Shown: positions 1 through 5,403, counted from the first letter of the stretch. The stretch: 5,569 bases of DNA from an uncultured Collinsella sp. (GCA_937989795.1 CALKBB010000389.1:1-5569); one strand, 5' to 3'. Made by a program: numbers and translations. Notes: generated by a model from the letters alone, not told the origin.

Positions 1-53
1 CGCGTGGTCAGCTCAATGCTAATCTCCGTGCCGGAACTGGCCCAGTTGTTTGT

Positions 54-122
54 AAGTTGCGGTGATATAGGGACTGTTTGGCGCTTTGGAGCCTCAAAAC
101 AGTCCCTATATCACCGCAACTT
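54..122. repeat. Perfect 26-bp inverted repeat, MITE/REP-like palindromic element
   Basis: The left arm (54-79) and right arm (97-122) are exact reverse complements over 26 bases, with a 17-base spacer (80-96) that can itself pair GGC with GCC. The outer ends read AAGTTGCGGTGATATAG inwards. The element lies 49 bases beyond the stop codon of the regulator gene at 172-1092. It could therefore act as a transcription-stopping hairpin, but neither strand has a T-run after the stem, so it is not a classical intrinsic terminator. The inward-reading end TTGCGGTGA recurs in the element at 1280-1342, which suggests a dispersed family of non-autonomous palindromic repeats. No open reading frame lies inside it. 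The remaining bases 1-53 and 123-171 show no gene. Confidence 0.85.
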
Positions 123-171
123 GGAAGGGGCGGGCGGTGTCGGATGAGTGGCGCTGGCTGGTTGGGGCGGT

Positions 172-1092
172 TTAGGCCTGTTTGCGGCACTTCCATTGTT
201 TGCGACACCAGCGCATGAGCGCCTTTACGATGGGAACCGTGATGAGGATGATCCATGCAGGATGGGGCTGTCCCAAACAGAGCCACATGTAGAGGAACCA
301 AGCGATGGCGGCTGCTGGATAGACGCATTCAGTGAGCTTTGACAAATGGCGTCGATCGATAAAGTCACCAATCGCGTAGTAGATGGGAACCAAAAAGACG
401 AGGAAAAGCCCCATGCCCCATGTGCCGTAGACAATGCCGAGCACCAGATAGGCGAGAGTGACAAGTGCGGGGAAGGGGAATTTGTTCCATGCACGTCCGA
501 CCTTGGTGTGGAAATGCTTGCCATGACGGTCGAGCTTGTCGTGTGCCTCCTTCCAGCTGGAAAACGTCTCGCCGTCGATGGTGACGGTGCCGTCGCCATT
601 GGTACGCACGCTATGTCCATCGTCCTCAAGCGTATCGATATGCACGCCGCCCGGCCCCACATGCACCTCTTCGCCCTTGCGCTCGTTGGTCACATGGATG
701 CCGCTCCAACCAACATGGACTTCCTCGCCTTTATTGGGATCAATGACGTGGATACCGCGCGCGAGGGAAATATCGACAAGTGGTTTGTCACCGCAATCGG
801 CGTGCTCGGCAGAATCCTCAGCCTCGTCAGCCACATCCGCCGTCTCGGTGTCGGCGCTACCGTCCTCCGGGCCGTCGGCATCGTTGGCCGCCTCCCCATA
901 TAGCAGCTTGTCCAACGACACGCCATACAGCGCGGCGAGCGCAATGAGGTTATCGGTATCGGGTGAGGACTCGCTGCGCTCCCATTTACTAACAGCCTGG
1001 CGGCTTACGCCCAGCTGGGCAGCAAGCGCCTCCTGAGAAAGCCCGGGAGCTTTACGGCGATCGACGAGGCGCTGTGCCATCGCAAGATCCAT
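172..1092 (-). CDS. Membrane-anchored XRE-family HTH transcriptional regulator
   Basis: This 306-residue protein is a likely DNA-binding regulator tethered to the cytoplasmic membrane; its signal and targets are unknown. Residues 8-62 form a Cro/C1-type helix-turn-helix (LSQEALAAQLGVSRQAVSKW, then the typical SPDTDNLIALAALYGVSLDKLL). Residues 67-101 are a very acidic, Ala/Asp/Glu-rich linker. Residues 113-166 are three 18-residue repeats (GIHV...KGEEVHVG), followed by a short glycine-rich, probably beta segment to about 180. Four hydrophobic segments follow at about 206-225, 226-245, 256-274 and 278-296. The basic loop DRRHLSK (247-252) and basic C-terminus suggest that both ends are cytoplasmic. 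The segment pairs 1-2 and 3-4 resemble each other (FLVPIYYAI and ILITVPIVKAL endings), as if a two-helix unit was duplicated. ATG at 1092 was chosen because AAAGGA sits six bases upstream and the HTH begins straight after it. A longer start at 1164 would add 24 unrelated residues. The next gene, pfkA, is 458 bp away, so this is probably monocistronic. Confidence 0.85.
   Translation of the reverse strand: MDLAMAQRLVDRRKAPGLSQEALAAQLGVSRQAVSKWERSESSPDTDNLIALAALYGVSLDKLLYGEAANDADGPEDGSADTETADVADEAEDSAEHADCGDKPLVDISLARGIHVIDPNKGEEVHVGWSGIHVTNERKGEEVHVGPGGVHIDTLEDDGHSVRTNGDGTVTIDGETFSSWKEAHDKLDRHGKHFHTKVGRAWNKFPFPALVTLAYLVLGIVYGTWGMGLFLVFLVPIYYAIGDFIDRRHLSKLTECVYPAAAIAWFLYMWLCLGQPHPAWIILITVPIVKALMRWCRKQWKCRKQA
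595..756 (-). repeat. Three tandem 18-residue (54-bp) repeats within the HTH regulator
   Basis: Residues 113-130, 131-148 and 149-166 of the regulator align without gaps. The units begin GIHV, GIHV and GVHI. The first two share KGEEVHVG at the same offset; the third is degenerate. The alternating polar/hydrophobic pattern suggests short beta strands, as in a beta-solenoid or a stacked adaptor. Whether this is a ligand-sensing module or a structured spacer cannot be told from the sequence. Confidence 0.8.
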
Positions 1093-1164
1093 GGTGGTTC
1101 CTTTCGTTTGATGGTCGAATCGAATGAGCCGAGTATGCCGAGAACAACCGGTAGCGACCACCAT

Positions 1165-1176
1165 TTCTAGTTAGAA
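1165..1176. promoter_or_regulatory. Candidate operator, short inverted repeat upstream of the HTH regulator
   Basis: TTCTA-GT-TAGAA is a perfect 5-bp dyad with a 2-base centre, 72 bases upstream of the regulator start codon. Cro/C1-type proteins commonly bind short dyads near their own promoter, so autoregulation here is a reasonable guess. The dyad is short and could be chance. Confidence 0.2.
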
Positions 1177-1221
1177 TCTGCTCAAACCCTACCGCAACTA
1201 CTGGTAGCAACCCCTAACGAC

Positions 1222-1318
1222 CAGCCATTTTAGGACAAATGTCAATGCAAGTAGCAGCCAAGAGCTCCCACTCAGTAAATTGCGGTGGAGTAGTTCCTAA
1301 ATTCAGCCATTTGCGGAC
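1222..1318 (+). repeat. Short direct repeat pair CAGCCATTT-NN-GGAC
   Basis: CAGCCATTTTAGGAC (1222-1236) and CAGCCATTTGCGGAC (1304-1318) agree at 13 of 15 positions and are 82 bases apart. A looser relative, CGACCACCATTTCTAG (1155-1170), resembles CGACCAGCCATTTTAG overlapping the first copy. The second copy lies in the loop of the palindrome at 1280-1342. They could be binding sites or decayed copies of one mobile repeat; the sequence does not distinguish these. Confidence 0.45.
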
Positions 1319-1342
1319 TAAGCAGGAACTATTTCACCGCAA
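1280..1342. repeat. Imperfect inverted repeat, second member of the TTGCGGTGA palindrome family
   Basis: The left arm TTGCGGTGGAGTAGTTCCT (1280-1298) pairs with AGGAACTATTTCACCGCAA (1324-1342). It matches at 17 of 19 positions, and the two mismatches would be G-U pairs in plus-strand RNA. The loop is 25 bases (1299-1323). Its outer ends share TTGCGGTG and the following TAG spacing with the element at 54-122. The two elements thus bracket the HTH regulator. There is no T-run on either side, so a terminator role is doubtful. Confidence 0.7.
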
Positions 1343-1374
1343 CTGAATTTCAGGTCAGGCACCCGCAGCAAGAA

Positions 1375-1559
1375 GACGAATAGCCTCGGCCTCCCTAGTT
1401 ACCGCAGGAGGCCCCAGGGCTTACCTCCCAAATCTTTCCGCAGGACGGAAGGACCCCGCCGCGCGAAGCGCACGGCGGGGTCCTGACATGTCCGAGGACG
1501 ATTTGGGAGGTAAGCCCTGGGGGCTCCGATGGGGGCGGTTCCAGCCGAGGCTATTCGTC
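1375..1559. repeat. Large nested inverted repeat (cloverleaf-like) abutting the 3' end of pfkA
   Basis: The core arms 1407-1434 and 1500-1527 are complementary at 27 of 28 positions, including GGGCTTACCTCCCAAATC and its reverse complement. Outside them, 1375-1389 (GACGAATAGCCTCGG) is the exact reverse complement of 1545-1559; the segments between (1390-1406 and 1528-1544) have diverged but can be aligned with gaps. Inside the core are three further hairpins: TTCCG/CGGAA (1436-1450), a 12-bp GC-rich stem (1450-1484) and GTCC/GGAC (1490-1499). The right arm includes the pfkA stop codon and its last two codons. The whole could be a palindromic mobile repeat, a complex 3'-UTR structure, or an inverted duplication of the pfkA end. 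Confidence 0.8.
1450..1484 (-). terminator. GC-rich hairpin downstream of pfkA, possible terminator
   Basis: AGGACCCCGCCG (1450-1461) pairs perfectly with CGGCGGGGTCCT (1473-1484). The loop can form an extra CGC-GAA-GCG stem. It lies 66 bases beyond the pfkA stop, inside the large inverted repeat. The stem is strong, but neither strand has a T-tract after it, so it may rather slow polymerase or protect the transcript end. Confidence 0.4.
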
Positions 1560-2630
1560 GCCGAAGCTGATGCCCAGCGCCTTGGCCTCGCGCACCAGAT
1601 CACTCTGGGGGTCGACAAACTTGAGCTTGCCGGCGACATCCTCGAGCGGCATGTGGCACATCTTGCCGTCACGCAGGGCAATCATGTAGCCAAACTCGCC
1701 ACGCAGGCAGCCAAGCGCGGCCTCGACGCCGCACTGGGTCGCAAAGATGCGGTCCTGAGCGTCGGGCTGGCCACCGCGCTGCGTGTGACCGGGGATGGCG
1801 ACGCGGGTCTCGCGACCGGTCTTGGCTTCGATCTCCTTGGCGATGTCGTACACGATTGACGGGCTCGTGCGCTCGGCGAGCTTCTTCTTGTACTCCTTCT
1901 TGGACAGTGCCGCGTCCTCTTTGGAGATGGCGCCCTCGGCGACGGCCACGATGGTAAAGCGGCTGCCGGTCTCCATGCGATGCTCAATGGTCTTGATGAC
2001 GTTATCCATGTCGTAGGGAATCTCGGGAATCAAGATGACATCTGCGCCGCCCGCGACGCCGGCATACAGCGGGATCCAGCCAACCTTGTGGCCCATGATC
2101 TCGATAACGAACACGCGCCCGTGACTCGACGCGGTGGTGTGGATGTCGTCGATGCACTTGGTAGCGACGTCGATGGCGCTCGTAAAGCCAAACGTCAGCT
2201 CGGTGCCCCAGGTGTCGTTATCGATGGTCTTGGGCAGCGCGATAACGTTGAGGCCCTCTTCGCGCAGGCGGTTGGCGGTCTTGGTGGATCCGTTGCCACC
2301 CAGCATAAACAGGCAGTCGAGCTGCAGCTTATGATAGGTGTGGACCATTGCGGGCACCTTCTCGACGCCGTCGGCCTCGGGAGTGTCCAGGCGCTTGAAC
2401 GGCGTACGGCTCGTGCCCAGGATGGTGCCGCCGCGGGGGAGGATGCCGCTAAAATCGGCGGGCGACATGACGCGGAACCTGCTGTAGATAAGGCCCTGGT
2501 AGCCGTCCTCAAAACCATAGATCTCGATAGGCTCTTCGCTGTTGGTCATAAGTCTTTTGACAATGCCGCGCATGGTGGCGTTGAGTGCCTGGCAGTCGCC
2601 GCCACTGGTAAGAAGACCGATCCTAAGCAT
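1551..2630 (-). CDS. pfkA: 6-phosphofructokinase
   Basis: This 359-residue cytoplasmic enzyme phosphorylates fructose 6-phosphate to fructose 1,6-bisphosphate, the committed step of glycolysis. Visible motifs, in order: LLTSGGDCQALNA (7-18, donor-binding glycine loop), GGTILGTSR (67-75), GGNGS (111-115), PKTIDND (133-139, with catalytic Asp137 and Asp139), MGHKVGW (179-185), IPEIPYD (201-207, sugar-phosphate site) and QRGGQPDAQDR (284-294). It is longer than the roughly 320 residues of E. coli PfkA. The E. coli donor-site GGDGS is GGNGS here and PGTIDND is PKTIDND. Gly is kept at the position equivalent to E. coli 104, as in ATP enzymes, while Lys at the position equivalent to 124 is typical of pyrophosphate-using relatives. 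ATP is the likelier donor but is not proven by sequence. The start is supported by GGAAGGAT 5 bases before the ATG. The gene appears to be its own transcription unit, with a hairpin upstream (2669-2701) and a large inverted repeat directly after the TAG stop. Confidence 0.95.
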   Translation of the reverse strand: MLRIGLLTSGGDCQALNATMRGIVKRLMTNSEEPIEIYGFEDGYQGLIYSRFRVMSPADFSGILPRGGTILGTSRTPFKRLDTPEADGVEKVPAMVHTYHKLQLDCLFMLGGNGSTKTANRLREEGLNVIALPKTIDNDTWGTELTFGFTSAIDVATKCIDDIHTTASSHGRVFVIEIMGHKVGWIPLYAGVAGGADVILIPEIPYDMDNVIKTIEHRMETGSRFTIVAVAEGAISKEDAALSKKEYKKKLAERTSPSIVYDIAKEIEAKTGRETRVAIPGHTQRGGQPDAQDRIFATQCGVEAALGCLRGEFGYMIALRDGKMCHMPLEDVAGKLKFVDPQSDLVREAKALGISFGDE

Positions 2631-2649
2631 GATGAATCCTTCCGGGCAA

Positions 2650-2658
2650 GTTATAACA
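2650..2658 (-). promoter_or_regulatory. Candidate extended -10 promoter of pfkA
   Basis: On the minus strand TGTTATAAC fits the extended -10 pattern TGnTATAAt with one mismatch. No good -35 lies 17 bp upstream, which extended -10 promoters tolerate. Transcription would start near 2643, giving a very short leader with the GGAAGGAT ribosome site at its 5' end. The closeness to the ribosome site is a reason for caution. Confidence 0.35.
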
Positions 2659-2668
2659 TGCGCATAAG

Positions 2669-2701
2669 TTTACCCCCGCACACTGTTGACGCGGGGGTAA
2701 A
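2669..2701 (-). terminator. Hairpin between the Ntn hydrolase gene and pfkA, probable terminator
   Basis: TTTACCCCCGC (2669-2679) pairs perfectly over 11 bp with GCGGGGGTAAA (2691-2701) around an 11-base loop. It sits 70 bp beyond the stop of the upstream minus-strand gene (2771-3856) and 39 bp before the pfkA start. It thus most likely ends the hydrolase transcript. The bases after the stem on the minus strand (CTTATG) are only weakly T-rich, so termination may be partial and allow read-through into pfkA. Confidence 0.6.
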
Positions 2702-2770
2702 ACGTGTTAGCTCAAGCGTATGGAAATGTAAACAACGTCAGGCGAGCGTAAGGCCGACAGGCCTGGCTCC

Positions 2771-3856
2771 TTACAGTGCGAAGGCGTCGACGTCGCCCCA
2801 GTGGCGGCGCAGCGTAATAGCGGCGGCGGGTTCGGTATTGTCAAAGACGACCGACCATTGCGTATTGCTGGTGATGTCTTCCGGATTGGGTTCTTGCGCT
2901 GCGGCGCGCAGGGCTTCCCAGACAATCGTTTCGTCCTGGGCACCGACATGGGCGTCAAGAACATCGGCGATTGCGACGGCGCGCTCTTTACCATGGCCCA
3001 GCTCGCCATTCTTTTGGTTGGGCAGCACTTCGTCGTCATAGCAGGCGTAGAAGTTCGTAACCTGGCGTACAGGAGTCGCTTTGAAAGCGCGGTCCGGATC
3101 GCGCGGGTCCCATTCTACTACGCGCGCGTCACCGGCGGCGTCGTTGATAAAGAAGTGGTAATCGCGTCCTGCCATGGCGTGCATGTCGTAGGCGAAAAGC
3201 AGGTCGACAGCTTCTTGCGTGGTGGCGGCACGGTCGAGCACCAGACGGATGGCGAGCGAGGTGTTGATGACGGGCCGTTGCGTGTCCTGGTCACAGGGCT
3301 TGGAATCCAGGGTGAGTACGGCAATGGACACGCCGCATTCGTTAACACCGTCGAGCTGGGCAAACGGGCCCATGAGTGCCGCGGCGCGTCCGGCGACGGA
3401 GTCAAGTGGAGTGTTATCGCCCAGGTTGTTAAGGGCGGCAAGCCCGATGGAAGCATAGCCGCCGCGTGGGTGATTGCGCACCAGCAGCGCCGAGGTGTCG
3501 TCCTTAAAGTCGTAATTGCGACCGGTGCGCACGCGGCCTTCGGCATCTACGGCGACAAAAGCGCTGCAGGCAAACTGGGGCGCCTGGACATGTGCCGGCA
3601 CACCGGGCAGCACCTGCGCCACCACGGCATCGATGTAGGCCTGGTCGTCGCGCACGCCAGCGGCGATGATGCGATCGAGATCGTAGTCGTAGGCGATGTC
3701 GATTGCGTACAGGTCATAGCCATCCGCGTAGCCGGTCAAGCGTTTGAGCGACGCGGCGGACTTGATTTGCTTGTGATAAACGATACCGGTGGCAGCGGCA
3801 AGGCCGACGGCGACTCCCGCGACACCGCAGGTGATGGCAATGTTACGTGGCTTCAT
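2771..3856 (-). CDS. Choloylglycine hydrolase-fold (linear amide C-N hydrolase) Ntn enzyme, membrane-anchored
   Basis: This 361-residue protein is probably an N-terminal nucleophile amidase that cuts a linear amide bond; the substrate is not evident. Residues 1-6 are short and basic, and 7-27 form one hydrophobic segment, a signal peptide or membrane anchor, so the enzyme likely works outside the membrane. Residues 28-96 look like a pro-region. The predicted nucleophile is Cys97 (QFACSAF), to be freed by self-cleavage before it. Arg113 and Asp116 (GRNYDF) lie 16 and 19 residues after the Cys, the same spacing as Cys2, Arg18 and Asp21 of bile salt hydrolases. Asn172 (DGVNECGVSIAVL) matches Asn82 of those enzymes, and Asn268 (VTNFY) plausibly matches Asn175. 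Arg292 (GKERA) is a tentative match for Arg228. Unlike classical bile salt hydrolases, which start at the Cys, this has a 96-residue leader, so it should not be named a bile salt hydrolase from sequence alone. The start has AGGAG seven bases upstream. It is divergent from the M18 gene. Confidence 0.8.
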   Translation of the reverse strand: MKPRNIAITCGVAGVAVGLAAATGIVYHKQIKSAASLKRLTGYADGYDLYAIDIAYDYDLDRIIAAGVRDDQAYIDAVVAQVLPGVPAHVQAPQFACSAFVAVDAEGRVRTGRNYDFKDDTSALLVRNHPRGGYASIGLAALNNLGDNTPLDSVAGRAAALMGPFAQLDGVNECGVSIAVLTLDSKPCDQDTQRPVINTSLAIRLVLDRAATTQEAVDLLFAYDMHAMAGRDYHFFINDAAGDARVVEWDPRDPDRAFKATPVRQVTNFYACYDDEVLPNQKNGELGHGKERAVAIADVLDAHVGAQDETIVWEALRAAAQEPNPEDITSNTQWSVVFDNTEPAAAITLRRHWGDVDAFAL

Positions 3857-3977
3857 GACGGCTCCTCTCGTCCTGTTAGCGCAATTGTCGCAAAAGGAGC
3901 GCGGGCATGATGGCTCAACTTGGTGAGTGGCGCGGAATTAAGCACGGAATGAAGAGTGCGGCGCTGGCGTGGCGGGG

Positions 3978-3983
3978 TATGCT
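3978..3983 (+). promoter_or_regulatory. Candidate -10 element for the M18 aminopeptidase gene
   Basis: TATGCT in a GGGGTATGCTGGAGG context is the best -10-like hexamer between the divergent genes. It would start transcription near 3990, leaving a leader of about 28 bases before the ATG at 4018. No convincing -35 lies 17 bp upstream (AGTGCG). If real, it would exclude the upstream alternative start at 3907. Confidence 0.25.
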
Positions 3984-4017
3984 GGAGGGGACCATCAGCC
4001 CAGCGAAAGGGGAGAGC

Positions 4018-5403
4018 ATGACGGATCAGGAAACGCCCGAGCGCGCGCATGTGACGGCCGATGATATCGAGGCCGCCAACGACCTTATCGACTTTATCGA
4101 GGCATGCCCCAGCATGTTCCATACGGCGGCGACCATTATGGCCGAGCTCGACGAGGCGGGCTTTACCTACCTGCCCGAGAATGCGGCGTGGGACATCGAG
4201 CCGGGCGGGCGTTATTACACGCAGCGCAACACCTCGAGCGTTGTTGCCTTTAAGGTGGGCGAGGACCTGGCCGCGACGTGGGGCGAGGACGGTGTTGCCG
4301 GTGACTATCATTTTCAGCTCACGGCGTCGCACAGCGATTCTCCGACGTTTAAGGTCAAGGCCGTGCCCGAACTTGACGGTGCGGGCGAGACGCTGCGTCT
4401 GAACATCGAGGCCTACGGCGGCATGATCGACTACACCTGGTTCGATCGCCCGCTGGCGCTCGCGGGCCGCGTGTTGGTGCGCGAAGGCGACCGTATTGAG
4501 AGCCGCCTGCTTGCCACCGAGCGCGAGGTCGCTATCATTCCGAGTCTTGCTATCCATATGAACCGCGGTGTTAACGAGGGCTTTGCTCCCAACCGAGCCG
4601 TCGACCTGTGCCCGCTCATCAGCGCCGGTGACCTTAAGCAGGGAGATTTTGACACCCTGATCGCCGACGAGCTGGACGTCGAGCCCGATCAGGTTTTGGG
4701 CCGCGATCTGTTCCTGGTCAATCGTCAGGATGCGCGCATTTGGGGCTGGGCCGACGAGTTTATCTCGACGCCCAAGCTCGACGACCTGGCCTGCGCCTAC
4801 ACCTCGCTGCAGGCATTTTTGGGTGCCGAGAACGCGCATGACGTCTCGGTCTTCTGCTGCTTTGATAACGAGGAGGTTGGCTCCGAGACCAAGCAGGGAG
4901 CCATGTCGACGTTCTTGGCCGATGCACTGCGCCGCATTAACGGATCGCTGGGCTTTGACGACGAGTCGTACCATCGCGCGCTTGCCGCCTCGATGCTCGT
5001 GAGCTGCGACAATGCACATGCCGTGCACCCCAACCACGCCGAGAAGTGCGACGCTCGCAATCAGGTTGTGCTCAACAGCGGCATCGTCATCAAGGAAGCC
5101 GCCAACCAGCACTACTGCACCGATGCCTTTAGCCGCGCGGTGTTCCAGGCTATTTGCGATGACGCCGACGTGCCCACGCAGGCCTTCGCCAACAAGAGCG
5201 ATATGGCCGGCGGCTCCACGCTCGGTAACCTGTCCAATATGCAGGCGAGCATGCATGCCGTGGACGTGGGCCTGCCGCAGCTGGCCATGCACTCGAGCTA
5301 CGAGACCGGCGGCGTACGCGACGTCATGTACGCCATCCGCGCCCTCACCGCCTTCTACGAGCGAAACCTAACCATCAACGGCGCCGAAAGCGTGGAGCTC
5401 TAA
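4018..5403 (+). CDS. M18 family aminopeptidase (aspartyl aminopeptidase type)
   Basis: This 461-residue cytoplasmic di-metal exopeptidase removes N-terminal residues, typically acidic ones in this family, from peptides. No signal peptide is visible. The family motifs appear in order: SPSMFH-like CPSMFHT (30-36), HSDSPTFKVK (105-114; metal ligand His105, Asp107), GGMIDYTWFDRPLALAGRV (134-152), LDDLACA (254-260; bridging Asp255), FDNEEVGS (282-289; general base Glu285, metal ligand Glu286), SCDNAHAVHPNHAEK (329-343; metal ligand Asp331), and LAMHSSYETGG (422-432; metal ligand His425). All residues needed for catalysis are thus present. Bacterial members are usually about 420-460 residues, so it is full length. 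ATG at 4018 was chosen for its AAAGGGGAG ribosome site and because the family core begins about 20 residues later. An in-frame ATG at 3907 would add 37 residues unlike the family. The gene stands alone, ending at a strong terminator. Confidence 0.93.
   Translation: MTDQETPERAHVTADDIEAANDLIDFIEACPSMFHTAATIMAELDEAGFTYLPENAAWDIEPGGRYYTQRNTSSVVAFKVGEDLAATWGEDGVAGDYHFQLTASHSDSPTFKVKAVPELDGAGETLRLNIEAYGGMIDYTWFDRPLALAGRVLVREGDRIESRLLATEREVAIIPSLAIHMNRGVNEGFAPNRAVDLCPLISAGDLKQGDFDTLIADELDVEPDQVLGRDLFLVNRQDARIWGWADEFISTPKLDDLACAYTSLQAFLGAENAHDVSVFCCFDNEEVGSETKQGAMSTFLADALRRINGSLGFDDESYHRALAASMLVSCDNAHAVHPNHAEKCDARNQVVLNSGIVIKEAANQHYCTDAFSRAVFQAICDDADVPTQAFANKSDMAGGSTLGNLSNMQASMHAVDVGLPQLAMHSSYETGGVRDVMYAIRALTAFYERNLTINGAESVEL

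Larger units (their letters stand above)
1093..1550. other. Gene-free, palindrome-rich intergenic region between pfkA and the HTH regulator
   Basis: No convincing coding frame is present. The part nearest the regulator (1093-1250) should hold its promoter. On the minus strand a CATACT hexamer (1132-1137) is a plausible -10 about 40 bases before the ATG, but it lacks a good -35. A consensus TTGACA (plus-strand TGTCAA, 1240-1245) has no -10 at 16-18 bp. The rest is repeats: TTCTA-GT-TAGAA (1165-1176), the CAGCCATTT pair (1222-1236 and 1304-1318), the palindromic element at 1280-1342, a small CTGAA-T-TTCAG hairpin (1343-1353), and the large inverted repeat from 1375. Its 1165-1350 part is visibly more AT-rich than the flanking genes. 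Confidence 0.7.

Noticed and set aside
8..328. 106-codon minus-strand frame at the left edge
   Set aside because: It runs through the perfect palindrome at 54-122 and overlaps the end of the HTH regulator in another frame; the translation looks random.
1093..1164. Upstream start of the HTH regulator at 1164
   Set aside because: The 24 extra residues are unlike HTH proteins, while ATG 1092 has a well-spaced AAAGGA and leads directly into the HTH domain.
54..1342. CRISPR-like array from the repeated palindromes
   Set aside because: Only two diverged copies over a kilobase apart with a gene between them; no regular spacers and no cas genes.
2734..2748. Similarity of ACGTCAGGCGAGCG near 2740 to ACGTCAGCGAGCG near 5507-5520
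   Set aside because: About 13 bases with one gap and no similarity beyond; too short to call a repeat without genome-wide counts.
1980..3041. 353-codon plus-strand open frame across pfkA and the following gene
   Set aside because: It runs antisense through two well-supported genes, their intergenic hairpin and the pfkA promoter, and shows no domain.
3827..3829. Cys10 of the Ntn hydrolase as a lipoprotein lipidation site
   Set aside because: The preceding residues (AIT) are a poor lipobox and the Cys lies too near the N-terminus, inside the hydrophobic segment rather than after it.
2771..3856. Naming the Ntn hydrolase as a bile salt hydrolase
   Set aside because: Classical bile salt hydrolases expose Cys at position 2 and have no anchor or pro-region; the residue pattern fits the wider superfamily, so the substrate is left open.
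2801..3910. 369-codon plus-strand open frame opposite the Ntn hydrolase
   Set aside because: Antisense shadow of a gene whose catalytic residues match a known family.
3853..5292. 479-codon minus-strand open frame opposite the M18 gene
   Set aside because: It is fully antisense to a gene with all M18 catalytic motifs. Long antisense frames are common in GC-rich codon use, and its translation shows no known domain.
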